Assembly: GCF_903642285.1 (NCBI RefSeq)
Contig: NZ_CAHJWJ010000013.1
Span: 23,055 to 87,054, forward strand
DNA length: 64,000 nucleotides
Direction: 5' to 3'
DNA from: Sphingomonas bacterium
GTDB lineage: Bacteria > Pseudomonadota > Alphaproteobacteria > Sphingomonadales > Sphingomonadaceae
Below are positions 9,844-18,621 of this stretch, in pieces. Each line of letters begins with the position of its first letter. Within the stretch, counting starts at the first letter, position 1. The notes beneath the pieces were generated by a model. The model was not told the DNA's origin. It worked only from the letters and a program-made list of their open reading frames with translations, and did no database searches. Made by a program: the position numbers and the translations under genes.

Positions 9844-10326
9844 TCAGGCCACGGTGTCCACGACCGCGTGGCTGCTATTCTCCTGGGGCTTGATCGTACC
9901 GCCGAACAGCATCTTCAGCCGTCCCGACAGTGCGATGTCGGTTTCCCACAATTCCGCGCTGTCGATGTCGAAGCGTAGCAGCGTCAGGTCGGGATCGGCC
10001 TTTCCGCCCGGGAAATAGGCCTCGGCCGCCTTGTTCCAGAGCTTGTCGATCTCGGCCCGGTCGTCATCGCGCGATACGACGCCGTCGAGACACGCAAAGA
10101 AGTCATGCCCCTTGCTGACGAACTGCGCCATCGCACGGCCACCGTCGGCGATGCGATTGCCGCGCCCGGCGAAGAAGAACAACGTATTTGGCTGATCGTC
10201 GTCGATCTGGGCGGTCATCGGCTCGCGATGCTGGTCGCTGCCGTCCAGCCCGATCATGACGAACGGGCTCGCCTTCAACTTGTCGATGAACTTGTCTGCG
10301 ACTTCCTGCGGGGTGTGTTCGGCCAT
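9844..10326 (-). CDS. pyridoxamine 5'-phosphate oxidase-like general stress protein
   Basis: A 160-residue single-domain split-barrel flavin-binding protein of the 'general stress protein 26' type. Recognisable parts are PFVMIGLDGSDQHREPMTA near residue 21, the run TLFFFAGRGNRIAD, and the C-terminal LLRFDIDSAELWE. The family binds FMN or a related cofactor; the reaction is unknown here. It is convergent with phaZ, with 23 bases between the stops, and has its own promoter region upstream. An AGGAGGA ribosome-binding site precedes the start. Confidence 0.8.
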   Translation of the reverse strand: MAEHTPQEVADKFIDKLKASPFVMIGLDGSDQHREPMTAQIDDDQPNTLFFFAGRGNRIADGGRAMAQFVSKGHDFFACLDGVVSRDDDRAEIDKLWNKAAEAYFPGGKADPDLTLLRFDIDSAELWETDIALSGRLKMLFGGTIKPQENSSHAVVDTVA

Positions 10327-10495
10327 ATCGTCCTCCTGATGGGTTGGTGGGAGAACGGGTGGGGGCGGCGTTGGTTGCGAAGCGTTGCCCTGTACGTTTG
10401 GGCAGTGCCCGAATGTGCAGGTTGCGTGATTACTTCCCGGTCATCATGATCCGGCGCGGTGGCAATGACGCTGCCAACACATGGAGGAAACACCT

Positions 10496-10585
10496 ATGAC
10501 GGTGACCGACTTGTGCCTGATCCTGGGCGTTCTCATCGGTTTTGCGACGTTGGTCGTCAAGATCGTGGAGGTACGTAACAAGTAG
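10496..10585 (+). CDS. 29-residue single-helix membrane peptide
   Basis: A very short frame encodes MTVTDLCLILGVLIGFAT followed by LVVKIVEVRNK: one predicted transmembrane helix (about residues 5-24) and a short charged tail. A strong ribosome-binding site, GGAGGAA, sits 6 bases before the ATG, and the codon usage fits the chromosome. Size and layout recall type I toxins such as TisB (29 residues) and small holin-like toxins, but there is no clear sequence identity. It lies alone in a 399-base interval (10327-10725); upstream of it nothing else is recognisable, and downstream lies a repeated hairpin region. Function unknown. Confidence 0.55.
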   Translation: MTVTDLCLILGVLIGFATLVVKIVEVRNK

Positions 10586-10596
10586 GGCATACGGGC

Positions 10597-10663
10597 GGGG
10601 CTCGCGCTGACACGCGGGTCCCAAACGATTTGAGCCCCGGCCGCTGACACGACCGGGGCTCGC
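10597..10663. repeat. alternative hairpin region downstream of the 29-residue peptide
   Basis: GAGCCCCGG (10632-10640) and CCGGGGCTC (10653-10661) form a perfect 9-bp stem with a 12-base loop. An earlier GGGGCTC (10597-10603) could instead pair with the same GAGCCCC. GGGGCTCGC and CGCTGACACG each occur twice as direct repeats. No T-tract follows, so a simple intrinsic terminator is uncertain; competing structures in an RNA 3' end are possible. Confidence 0.6.
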
Positions 10664-10725
10664 ACAAGAAGGCGCCTATGACGTCGCCGGTCTGCGTTAT
10701 ATCCCTTTCAGGGATGTTTTCAACC

Positions 10726-11901
10726 TCACAGCACCTCGAACAACCCCGCCGCGCCCATGCCGCCGCCGATGCACATCGTGACGACGACATGCTTCGCGCC
10801 GCGACGCTTGCCTTCGATCAGCGCATGGCCGGTCATGCGCGCGCCCGACATGCCGTAAGGGTGGCCGATCGAAATCGCGCCGCCATTGACGTTCAGCAAC
10901 TCGTCCGGGATGCCGAGTTTGTCGCGGCAATACAGCACCTGCACAGCGAACGCCTCGTTCAGTTCCCACAGGCCGATATCGTCCATCTTCAGCCCGAACC
11001 GCTCGAGCAGCTTGGGGATCGCGAAGACCGGGCCGATGCCCATCTCGTCGGGTTCGGTGCCCGCCACCGCCATGCCCACATAGCGGCCAAGCGGCGTCAG
11101 CCCCTTCGCCGCGGCGACCTTCTCCTCCATCAGCACGCTGGCGGATGCGCCGTCCGAAAGCTGCGACGCGTTGCCCGCCGTGATCGTGCCCTCGGGCAGC
11201 ACGGCCTTCAGGCTCTGCAAGCCGTCAAGCGTTGTGTCGGCGCGATTGCCCTCGTCCTTGGACAGGGTCACGTCCTTGTGGCTGACCTCCTTCGTTTCCT
11301 TGTTGACGATCGCCATCGTCGCGCTGACGGCGACGATCTCGTCGTCGAACTTGCCCGCGGCCTGTGCGGCGGCGGTGCGCTGCTGCGACTGAAGCGCATA
11401 TTCGTCCATCGCATCGCGGCCGATGCCGTAGCGGCTGGCGACGACCTCCGCGGTCTGCAGCATCGGCATGTAGATCGCCTTGTGCATCGCGATCAGCTCG
11501 GGGTCGGGCGCGACGTTCATCTTGGGCGTCTGGACCAGGCTGATGCTGTCGACGCCGCCGCCGATGGCGACGTCCATATTGTCGACGACGATCTCCTTCG
11601 CCGCGGTCGCGATCGCCATCAGGCCCGAGGCGCACTGACGATCGAGGGACATGCCCGACACGCTGGCCGGCAGCCCGGCGCGGAGCAGCGACGTGCGCGC
11701 GATGTTGCCCGCCTGTACGCCCTGCTGGAGCGCGGCACCGAACACCACGTCCTGCACTTCGGCACCGTCGATCCCGGCGCGTTCGACCGCCGCCTTGATC
11801 GCGTGGCCGGCGAGCGTCGGCGAGGGCAGGTTGTTGAACGCGCCGCGGTAAGCGCGGCCGATCGGGGTACGGGCGGTGGAGACGATGACGGCGGAACGCA
11901 T
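10726..11901 (-). CDS. acetyl-CoA acyltransferase (thiolase)
   Basis: Catalyses thiolytic cleavage of 3-ketoacyl-CoA (or the reverse condensation). The 391-residue protein has all three thiolase signatures: the nucleophilic Cys90 in [12 protein letters not shown], His347 in [14 protein letters not shown] and Cys377 in [10 protein letters not shown]. It follows the MaoC-type hydratase by 45 bases in the same direction, which fits a fatty-acid or related beta-oxidation pair. Substrate range (short, long or branched chain) cannot be read, so no gene symbol is given. Confidence 0.9.
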   Translation of the reverse strand: MRSAVIVSTARTPIGRAYRGAFNNLPSPTLAGHAIKAAVERAGIDGAEVQDVVFGAALQQGVQAGNIARTSLLRAGLPASVSGMSLDRQCASGLMAIATAAKEIVVDNMDVAIGGGVDSISLVQTPKMNVAPDPELIAMHKAIYMPMLQTAEVVASRYGIGRDAMDEYALQSQQRTAAAQAAGKFDDEIVAVSATMAIVNKETKEVSHKDVTLSKDEGNRADTTLDGLQSLKAVLPEGTITAGNASQLSDGASASVLMEEKVAAAKGLTPLGRYVGMAVAGTEPDEMGIGPVFAIPKLLERFGLKMDDIGLWELNEAFAVQVLYCRDKLGIPDELLNVNGGAISIGHPYGMSGARMTGHALIEGKRRGAKHVVVTMCIGGGMGAAGLFEVL

Positions 11902-11946
11902 GAGCTTATTGCTCCCTGGCTTGCGGAAGTGGAGGAAGGGGAGGGA

Positions 11947-12405
11947 TCAAACGAAAATCTGGCTGATCCATTCCGCGATCATCGCGGGCTTGGACTGGCC
12001 TTCGATCTCGACGGTGAATTCGTTGGTCTGTTGATATTGACCGGGACGCTTTTCGTCGAATTCCAGCAGCTTGAAGCGGCCGCGGACCTTTGAACCAGAG
12101 CGCACCGGGGTCAGGAAGCGAACCTTGTTGCCGCCGTAATTGACGCCCATCTTCACGCCCTCCAGCTTCGGCGCGTCCGCAACCTTGGACGACAATAGAG
12201 GCATCAGCGCCAGCGTCAGGAAGCCGTGCGCGATCGTGCCGCCGAACGGCGTCATCGCCGCCATCGCGGGATCGACATGGATGAACTGGTGGTCGCCGGT
12301 CGCATCCGCGAATTTGTCGATCATGGTCTGCGTCACCTCGACCCATTCGGATATGGTTTCGCTGCCGATCCGGCCCTTCATCTCCTCCACGGTGATCGTC
12401 GTCAC
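11947..12405 (-). CDS. MaoC-family (R)-enoyl-CoA hydratase/dehydratase
   Basis: A 152-residue single hot-dog-fold protein. The hydratase motif FADATGDHQFIHVD spans residues 32-45, with Asp38 and His43 matching the catalytic pair of R-specific enoyl-CoA hydratases. It would hydrate trans-2-enoyl-CoA to (R)-3-hydroxyacyl-CoA, which can feed polyhydroxyalkanoate synthesis or beta-oxidation. It precedes the thiolase in a likely operon and is divergent from putA with 96 bases between starts. Confidence 0.85.
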   Translation of the reverse strand: MTTITVEEMKGRIGSETISEWVEVTQTMIDKFADATGDHQFIHVDPAMAAMTPFGGTIAHGFLTLALMPLLSSKVADAPKLEGVKMGVNYGGNKVRFLTPVRSGSKVRGRFKLLEFDEKRPGQYQQTNEFTVEIEGQSKPAMIAEWISQIFV

Positions 12406-12501
12406 GGCATTCCCCTCGGCGGCGAAATATGGCTTAGCGCGGGCATTCTCTAGGCGCGGGCCGACCGGTTCTGCAAGCCTCAGCTGACCGAAGGTTCGAT
12501 C

Positions 12502-15486
12502 ATGTCCTACGCCGCAACGTCAGACGCCCGCAAATCCATGGCAAAATTGCACCGCGCCGCCGAACCCGATGTTCTAAAACCGCTATTGGCGCGGGCCGCG
12601 CTAACGCCCGATTCGCGCGATCGGGTCATCGGCCATGCGTCGGGGCTGCTCGCCGACCTGCGCGCGGCGCAGTCGCGGGGGTGGGTGAACCAGTTCCTGC
12701 AGGAATACCGGCTGAATTCGTCGGAGGGCGTCGCGCTGCTGTCGCTGGCGGAGGCGTTCCTGCGCGTGCCCGATCCGGAAACCGCGGACCTGCTGATCGC
12801 CGACAAGCTGGGCGATGCGAACTGGCGTGCGCATACGGGCGAGTCGTCGTCGAAGCTGGTCAATGTCGCGACCTGGGGGCTGGTCGTCGGGCGCGCGCTG
12901 GTGGGGGAGGGTGAGCAGGGACCGCTACGCCGTCTGATCGGCCGTGCGGGCGAACCGTTCGTCCGGCAGGCGGTGGGTGCCGCCATGAAGATGATGGGCG
13001 AGATTTTCGTCATGGGCCGTACCATCGACGAGGCGATGCGGCGGATGGCGCGCCCGGAGAACCAGGGCTTCACCGCCAGTTTCGACATGCTCGGCGAGGC
13101 GGCGCGGACCTTCGTCGACGCGGACCGCTACTTCCAATCCTATGTCGGCGCGATCGATGCGGTGGGCAGCGATCCGGCGGCAGGGCATTCGGTATCGGTG
13201 AAGCTGTCCGCGCTCCACCCGCGCTACGAGGTCGCGCGGTGGAGCGAATGCGTCCCCGCGCTGACCGACATGCTGGTCGCGCTGGCCGAACAGGCCGCGG
13301 CGAAGGGGATTGCGCTGACCGTCGACGCCGAGGAGTCCGAGCGGCTTGAGATGAGCCTGGACATCATCGGCTCGGTCGCCGCGTTGCCCGGCCTCAAGGG
13401 CTGGGACGGGTTCGGCATGGCGGTGCAGGCCTATGGCAAGCGTGCGCGGCCGGTGATCGCCTGGGCGAACGGGCTGGGCCGGCTGATGAACGTGCGCTTG
13501 GTGAAGGGGGCCTATTGGGACAGCGAGATCAAGCGGACTCAGGTCGAGGGGCTGGCGGACTATCCGCTGTTTACGCGCAAGGCGGCGACCGACGTGTCCT
13601 ATCTCGCGGTCGCGCGCGACATGCTGGACGCGGAGCATATTCGGCCGGCCTTCGCCAGCCACAACGCGCTGACCGTCGCGACGATCATCGAATGGGCGGG
13701 CAACAGCCGCGACTTCGAGTTCCAGCGGCTGCACGGGATGGGCGACGGCCTGTACGAGCGGCTGGTGCGCGAGAACGGCTATCATTGCCGGGTCTATGCG
13801 CCGGTCGGCGGGCACCGCGACCTGCTGGCCTATCTCGTCCGGCGGTTGCTGGAGAACGGCGCGAATTCCAGCTTCGTGCACCAGCTGGCGGATGCGCGAT
13901 TGAGCGAGGCGGACATTCTGGCGGATCCGGTGGCGAAGGTCGCCGCGGTGGGCGGGGCGCGGCATCCGTCTATTCCGCGACCGGTCGACTTGTTCGGGGC
14001 AGGGGGGCATCGGAATTCGAGCGGGTTGGACTTGAGCGATGGGGAGACGTTGGCGGCGGCGGTGGAAGCGGTGAATGCTCCCCTCCCGCTCTCGCCGTTC
14101 TCCCGCCTTCGCGGGGGAAGGGCAGAAGCCAGCGCCGCCATCACCCGCGCGCACGCCGCCTTCCCCGCCTGGTCCGCCACGCCCGTCGAAACCCGCGCCG
14201 CATGTCTCGACCGTCTCGCCGACCTGCTGGAGTCGAACCGCGACGAGCTGATGGCGATCTGCGTGCAGGAGGCGTTCAAGACCATCCCCGACGCGATCGG
14301 CGAAGTCCGCGAAGCCGCCGACTTCTGCCGCTACTATGCGAAGGAGGCGCGCGCCAACCTGCATCCGGTCGAACTCCCCGGGCCGACCGGCGAACGCAAC
14401 ACGCTGCATCTCGAAGGGCGCGGCGTTTGGGCGACGATTTCGCCCTGGAACTTTCCGCTCGCGATCTTTCTGGGTCAAACCGTCGCCGCGCTCGTCGCCG
14501 GCAATACCGTCGTCGCAAAGCCGGCACCGCAGACCCCGGCGATCGCCGCCCGGGCGGTGGCACTGGCGCACGACGCGGGTGTGCCCAAGGATGCGCTGAT
14601 CCTGGTCCCCGGCGGTCCCGACGTCGGCGCAGCACTGACCGGCGATCCGCGGATCATGGGTGTGGCCTTCACCGGATCGACCGCGACCGCGCGCAGGATC
14701 GCCCGATCGCTGCTGGAAGACGATGATCGCCCGATCGTCCCGCTGATCGCGGAGACGGGGGGCATCAACGCGATGATCGTCGATTCGACCGCATTGCCCG
14801 AACAAGTCGTGGCGGATGTCGTCGCATCGTCCTTCCGTTCGGCGGGGCAGCGGTGTTCCGCGCTTCGTCTGTTGCTGGTGCAGGAGGATGTCGCAGACAC
14901 CGTCATCGAGATGCTGTCGGGTGCGATCGATACGCTGACGATCGGTGCGCCGGGTGATCCGGCCACCGATGTCGGCCCGGTGATCGACCAGCCTGCGTAC
15001 GACCGGCTGATGACGTACCGGGCGAGCGTGCAAGCGCAGTGGGTCAAGACGCTCGACGCGCCGGCGGACGGGCTGTTCGTCCCGCCGACGCTGATCCGCT
15101 TGAACGCGATCGAGGATCTTCGTCAGGAATGGTTCGGGCCGCTGCTGCATGTCGCGACGTGGAACGCGGGGACGCTGTCCGAGACGATCGCGCGCGTCAA
15201 CGCGAAGGGCTACGGGCTGACGATGGGCCTCCACAGCCGTATCGCGCGCGCCGCCGAAGTGGCGGAGAGCAAGGCGGCGGTCGGTAATCTGTACGTCAAC
15301 CGGTCGATGATCGGCGCGGTGGTGGGGTCGCAGCCTTTCGGCGGCGAGGGGCTTTCGGGGACCGGGCCGAAGGCGGGCGGGCCGCATTACCTGTACCGCT
15401 TCGTGACCGAGCGGGCGGTGTCGGTCGATACGACGTCGGCGGGTGGGAATGCGACGCTGCTTTCGCTGGACGAGGGTGGGATTTAG
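12502..15486 (+). CDS. putA: bifunctional proline dehydrogenase / pyrroline-5-carboxylate dehydrogenase
   Basis: Oxidises proline to glutamate in two steps, coupled to quinone (FAD domain) and NAD. The 994-residue protein has a proline dehydrogenase domain in the first half (SVKLSALHPRYEVARW, LVKGAYWDSEIKRTQ, FASHNALTVA) and an aldehyde dehydrogenase domain from about residue 545, with catalytic Glu751 (AETGGINAM) and Cys785 (SAGQRCSALR). It is a short PutA without the N-terminal ribbon-helix-helix domain, so it should not repress its own gene. The linker at about residues 526-540 is encoded by repeat-like DNA (14079-14121), which is unusual. No putP is adjacent. Confidence 0.95.
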   Translation: MSYAATSDARKSMAKLHRAAEPDVLKPLLARAALTPDSRDRVIGHASGLLADLRAAQSRGWVNQFLQEYRLNSSEGVALLSLAEAFLRVPDPETADLLIADKLGDANWRAHTGESSSKLVNVATWGLVVGRALVGEGEQGPLRRLIGRAGEPFVRQAVGAAMKMMGEIFVMGRTIDEAMRRMARPENQGFTASFDMLGEAARTFVDADRYFQSYVGAIDAVGSDPAAGHSVSVKLSALHPRYEVARWSECVPALTDMLVALAEQAAAKGIALTVDAEESERLEMSLDIIGSVAALPGLKGWDGFGMAVQAYGKRARPVIAWANGLGRLMNVRLVKGAYWDSEIKRTQVEGLADYPLFTRKAATDVSYLAVARDMLDAEHIRPAFASHNALTVATIIEWAGNSRDFEFQRLHGMGDGLYERLVRENGYHCRVYAPVGGHRDLLAYLVRRLLENGANSSFVHQLADARLSEADILADPVAKVAAVGGARHPSIPRPVDLFGAGGHRNSSGLDLSDGETLAAAVEAVNAPLPLSPFSRLRGGRAEASAAITRAHAAFPAWSATPVETRAACLDRLADLLESNRDELMAICVQEAFKTIPDAIGEVREAADFCRYYAKEARANLHPVELPGPTGERNTLHLEGRGVWATISPWNFPLAIFLGQTVAALVAGNTVVAKPAPQTPAIAARAVALAHDAGVPKDALILVPGGPDVGAALTGDPRIMGVAFTGSTATARRIARSLLEDDDRPIVPLIAETGGINAMIVDSTALPEQVVADVVASSFRSAGQRCSALRLLLVQEDVADTVIEMLSGAIDTLTIGAPGDPATDVGPVIDQPAYDRLMTYRASVQAQWVKTLDAPADGLFVPPTLIRLNAIEDLRQEWFGPLLHVATWNAGTLSETIARVNAKGYGLTMGLHSRIARAAEVAESKAAVGNLYVNRSMIGAVVGSQPFGGEGLSGTGPKAGGPHYLYRFVTERAVSVDTTSAGGNATLLSLDEGGI
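14079..14121. repeat. palindromic repeat fragment inside putA
   Basis: Inside the linker between the two PutA domains the DNA reads TCCCCTCCCGCTCTCGCC and then TTCTCCCGC-CTTC-GCGGGGGAA, a hairpin with one mismatch. It resembles the CCCTCTCCCGC...GCGGGAGAGGG palindromes at 63331-63375. It is translated in frame as LPLSPFSRLRGGR, a composition unlike the domains around it. Confidence 0.55.
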
Positions 15487-15527
15487 CCGATCGAAACCCG
15501 GCATTGACGTTCGACCGCTCCACAAAT

Positions 15528-15611
15528 CGTCATCCCGGGCTTGTCCCGGGATCCAGGGTTACAAGCGCCGCGCTCCGCGGCTCTGGATTCCGGGACAAGC
15601 CCGGGATGACG
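15528..15611. repeat. intergenic palindromic repeat, CGTCATCCCGG-type, copy 2
   Basis: An 84-bp inverted repeat running from CGTCATCCCGGGCTTGTCCC to GGGACAAGCCCGGGATGACG; the outer arms are exact complements over about 20 bases. It sits between the convergent putA and mscS-type genes. Same family as 5401-5483 and 61647-61730. Confidence 0.85.
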
Positions 15612-15654
15612 GCGACTTGCGCCCGATGCGAATTTGCGCATGCCGAACCGCCGC

Positions 15655-16923
15655 CTATTCAAGATTGCTCGTCCCTTCGCCCGCATCCTGGTCGACCGCC
15701 GACCGGTCGGTCGATACCGGCAGCGGCGTGCCGCGTCGCGGGGCTTTGGCGACCGCTTCGCTCAGCGTCTCCAGCGAGGCGTAGGGCATGATGAGGCCAC
15801 CGTCCGGGCGCGCGGTAAAGCCGGTCTGGGTCGGATAGGCGAGTTCGATCCCCTCTTCGTTCAATCGCCGCACCAGCGCCACGCCGACCTCATGACGCAG
15901 GTCGTAATATTGCTGATACGCCGCGCTCGACGAATCGAACTCGACGCCGAAATCATAGCTCGATTCGCCGAACGCCGCGAAACCGGCACGGACGAACTTG
16001 CCCCCGGTCGCCTCGACGACCTCCTTCACCAATGCGGGTAGCCCTTCCATGACGTCGACGGGGGTCCATTGGACGAGCCCCAGCGTGAAGGTTATCCGAC
16101 GATAATCGCGCCGCGTGTTGTTCAGGATTTCCTTGTCGAGCAGATGCTTGTTCGAGATGATCCGTTCCTCGCCCGTCGGCGCGCGGATCCGGGTGGACTT
16201 GATCCCGATCGCCTCGACCGTGCCCGACGACTTGTCGTAGGTGATGGCGTCTCCCCGCCCGAATGGCCGGTCGAAGATGATGGCGATCGCCGCGAACAGG
16301 TCGGCGAATATGCCCTGCGCGGCGAGGCCGATCGCGATGCCGCCGACCCCAAGACCGGCGACGAGGCCAGTGACGTTGACGCCAAGATTGTCGAGCACGA
16401 CGATCAGCGCGATCGCGAACAGCACGAACGTGACGAGGATTCGGATCAGCCCCAACGCGTTCAGCAGCGCCTCGCCCGAATAATGTTCGGAGCTCGTGCG
16501 ATGCTCGATCGCGCCCAGGATGATCTCGCGCGCCCAGATCGCCGCCTGGAAGACCGATGCGATGGTCCACAGGAAATTGATCGTATGCGCTATTTCCGTC
16601 GGTGCGTCCGCATAGCCGGAGACGAGCTTCGCCGCGATCATGACGATGAAGAAATTGTTGGTCCGCATCAGCGCGCGGCCGAACACCGTGCCCCATCCGG
16701 CAAGCCGCTGGTCGTGCCGACACAGCCGCTCGCCCAGCCCCCTCAGCGCGCCAAGCGCGAAGACGATGACGGTGCCGACCGCGACCGCGATCAGGATTTG
16801 CAGCCAATGCACCTGAAACCACTCGACCGCCGAGGTGACGAGGTCTTCCGCCTGCGCTCGCAGATCGGCGGCGCTCAAATGGTGACCGGTAGCAGCTGCT
16901 TTCGCAGGGGCGGTGTTTGGCAT
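15655..16923 (-). CDS. MscS-family small-conductance mechanosensitive channel
   Basis: A 422-residue inner-membrane channel that would release solutes on hypo-osmotic shock. A first hydrophobic helix lies near residues 43-65, followed by three or four more. The pore-lining, glycine/alanine-rich helix GLVAGLGVGGIAIGLAAQG lies near residue 190, followed by the MscS beta domain (FDRPFGRGDAITYDKSSG) and a C-terminal alpha/beta domain. The gene follows the topoisomerase IB gene by 13 bases and is probably co-transcribed with it. A palindromic repeat lies past the stop. Confidence 0.88.
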   Translation of the reverse strand: MPNTAPAKAAATGHHLSAADLRAQAEDLVTSAVEWFQVHWLQILIAVAVGTVIVFALGALRGLGERLCRHDQRLAGWGTVFGRALMRTNNFFIVMIAAKLVSGYADAPTEIAHTINFLWTIASVFQAAIWAREIILGAIEHRTSSEHYSGEALLNALGLIRILVTFVLFAIALIVVLDNLGVNVTGLVAGLGVGGIAIGLAAQGIFADLFAAIAIIFDRPFGRGDAITYDKSSGTVEAIGIKSTRIRAPTGEERIISNKHLLDKEILNNTRRDYRRITFTLGLVQWTPVDVMEGLPALVKEVVEATGGKFVRAGFAAFGESSYDFGVEFDSSSAAYQQYYDLRHEVGVALVRRLNEEGIELAYPTQTGFTARPDGGLIMPYASLETLSEAVAKAPRRGTPLPVSTDRSAVDQDAGEGTSNLE

Positions 16924-16936
16924 GGACGTCTCTGGA

Positions 16937-17938
16937 TCAGGCGGCCGATTCGAGCGCGGGCCGGCCGCGTTCGAGAAAGGCGATGAGGCCGCGTTCGGTA
17001 CGGCTCAGGTACCGCGCGGCGCGCGGCAGGCGAAGCGCCTTGCGAAAGGCGGTCTGCCCCTCTTTCACGAGGTCGATGAGCGTGGGATGAACATAGGATT
17101 TGCGCGCGATCGCCGCGGTGTTCCCCAGCTTGAGCGTGACGGGTTCGAGCAACGTCTTGAGGCTGAGGTCGCGTTCGGACGAAGCCAGCGCCTCGAACGC
17201 GGTGACGCTGGCGGCCCAGGTGCGGAAATGCTTGGCGGTGAACGCCTCGCCCGTCGCTTCGCGGATATACGCGTTCACGTCGGACGAGGTGACGGGGTGC
17301 GCTTCGCCCGCATCGTCGAGCCAGCCGAACAAATGCTGTTCGGGCAAGTCCTGGCATTTTCGCGCGAACCGCACGAGCGCCTTGTCGGTCATCTTCAGCG
17401 TGCACAATTTGCCCGATTTGGCTTTGAACTGCAGCGTCAGCGCCTTGCCCTTCAATGCGGCATGACGCTTGCGAAGCGTCGTTGCGCCGAAGCTCTCGTT
17501 GGCCTGCGCATAGGCTTCGTTGCCGACGCGGATATGACCTTCGTCGAGCAGCCTGATGACGCCCGCCACGGCGCGTTCCCGCGTCAGGCCGCGCTTGGCC
17601 AGGTCAAGTTCGACGCGCTTTCGCAGACGGGGCAGCGCATGCCCGAACTCGACGCATCGTTCGTATTTCGATGCCTCCTGCGCGGCGCGGAAATCGGCAT
17701 GATACCGGTATTGCTTGCGGCCCTTCTCGTCCCAGCCGATCGCCTGGATATGTCCGTTCGCGTTCGCGCAGAACCAGGCATTGCGGTAAGCAGGCGGCAA
17801 GCCGATGGCGTTCAGCCGGTCGATCTCTTCGCGATCGGTGATCCGTTCGCCCGTCGGGGACCAATAGCTCCAGCCGTTTCGAACCTTCTTCCGGGTGATC
17901 CCGGGTTGCTGGTCGTCCGCGTAGACGATGCGCGCCAT
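16937..17938 (-). CDS. DNA topoisomerase IB (poxvirus-like)
   Basis: Relaxes DNA supercoils by nicking one strand through a 3'-phosphotyrosyl link. The 333-residue protein matches the compact bacterial/poxviral family: the N-terminal domain reads GSWSYW-like NGWSYWSPTGERI, the catalytic region includes HIRVGNEAYAQANESFGATTL, KHFRTWAASV holds the conserved basic residues, and the active-site tyrosine is Tyr282 in ARKSYVHP. It is the first gene of a likely pair with the MscS-type channel and is divergent from the DJ-1/PfpI gene. Its cellular role in bacteria is not essential and remains poorly defined. Confidence 0.92.
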   Translation of the reverse strand: MARIVYADDQQPGITRKKVRNGWSYWSPTGERITDREEIDRLNAIGLPPAYRNAWFCANANGHIQAIGWDEKGRKQYRYHADFRAAQEASKYERCVEFGHALPRLRKRVELDLAKRGLTRERAVAGVIRLLDEGHIRVGNEAYAQANESFGATTLRKRHAALKGKALTLQFKAKSGKLCTLKMTDKALVRFARKCQDLPEQHLFGWLDDAGEAHPVTSSDVNAYIREATGEAFTAKHFRTWAASVTAFEALASSERDLSLKTLLEPVTLKLGNTAAIARKSYVHPTLIDLVKEGQTAFRKALRLPRAARYLSRTERGLIAFLERGRPALESAA

Positions 17939-18042
17939 CGATGCTCCTTCGTAACGACTGGGGAAATGCGCGCGTCGTCGCTTCGTTCCGGAACGGCGAC
18001 GGCGGCGGGGGGTTCGTAGCGGGCAATCAAGGAGTGCACCGC

Positions 18043-18594
18043 ATGCCCGACCTTTCCAAAGCCCGCATCCTCATGCTCGCGACCGACGGGTTCGAGAATG
18101 ACGAATTGTTCAAGCCGCGCCAGGCGCTGATCGACGCCGGCGCGACCGTAACCCTCGCGTCGCCTAAAACCGATCCGATCCAGGGCGAAAAAGCGGGTGA
18201 GAAGGCCGACACGATCACGCCCGACATGACGCTGGATGAGGTCGATACCGACGATTACGACGCGATCGTCCTGCCGGGCGGCGTCGGCAATCCGGACAAG
18301 CTGCGCATGGAGGAACGCGCGATCGAGATCATCCAGGATTTCGCCGAGGACGAGAAGATCATTGCCGCGATCTGCCATGCGCCGTGGCTGCTGATCGAGG
18401 CCGATGTCGTCGATGGTCGGCGGATGACCAGCTGGCCGTCGATCCGCACCGACCTGGAAAATGCCGGTGCCGATGTCGTCGACGAAGCGGTCGTGGTCGA
18501 CGCCAATTTCATCACCAGCCGCAAGCCCGACGATATCCCCGCATTCAACGACGCGATCATCTTGGCGCTGGTGGAAGAACTGGCGGACGCATAA
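18043..18594 (+). CDS. DJ-1/PfpI-family protein (class I glutamine amidotransferase-like)
   Basis: A 183-residue protein of the YhbO/PfpI group, whose members act in stress protection as deglycase- or hydratase-like enzymes or as chaperones. The nucleophile elbow is AAICHAPWLL with Cys111 and His112, and the conserved acidic residue is Glu18 in TDGFENDE. The frame is open upstream, but the ATG giving MPDLSKARILML follows an AAGGAG ribosome-binding site by 8 bases, so it was chosen. It is convergent with the acyltransferase gene; exact activity cannot be told. Confidence 0.85.
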   Translation: MPDLSKARILMLATDGFENDELFKPRQALIDAGATVTLASPKTDPIQGEKAGEKADTITPDMTLDEVDTDDYDAIVLPGGVGNPDKLRMEERAIEIIQDFAEDEKIIAAICHAPWLLIEADVVDGRRMTSWPSIRTDLENAGADVVDEAVVVDANFITSRKPDDIPAFNDAIILALVEELADA

Positions 18595-18621
18595 TGCCGT
18601 GCGCGCCCTTCCGGCCGATGG

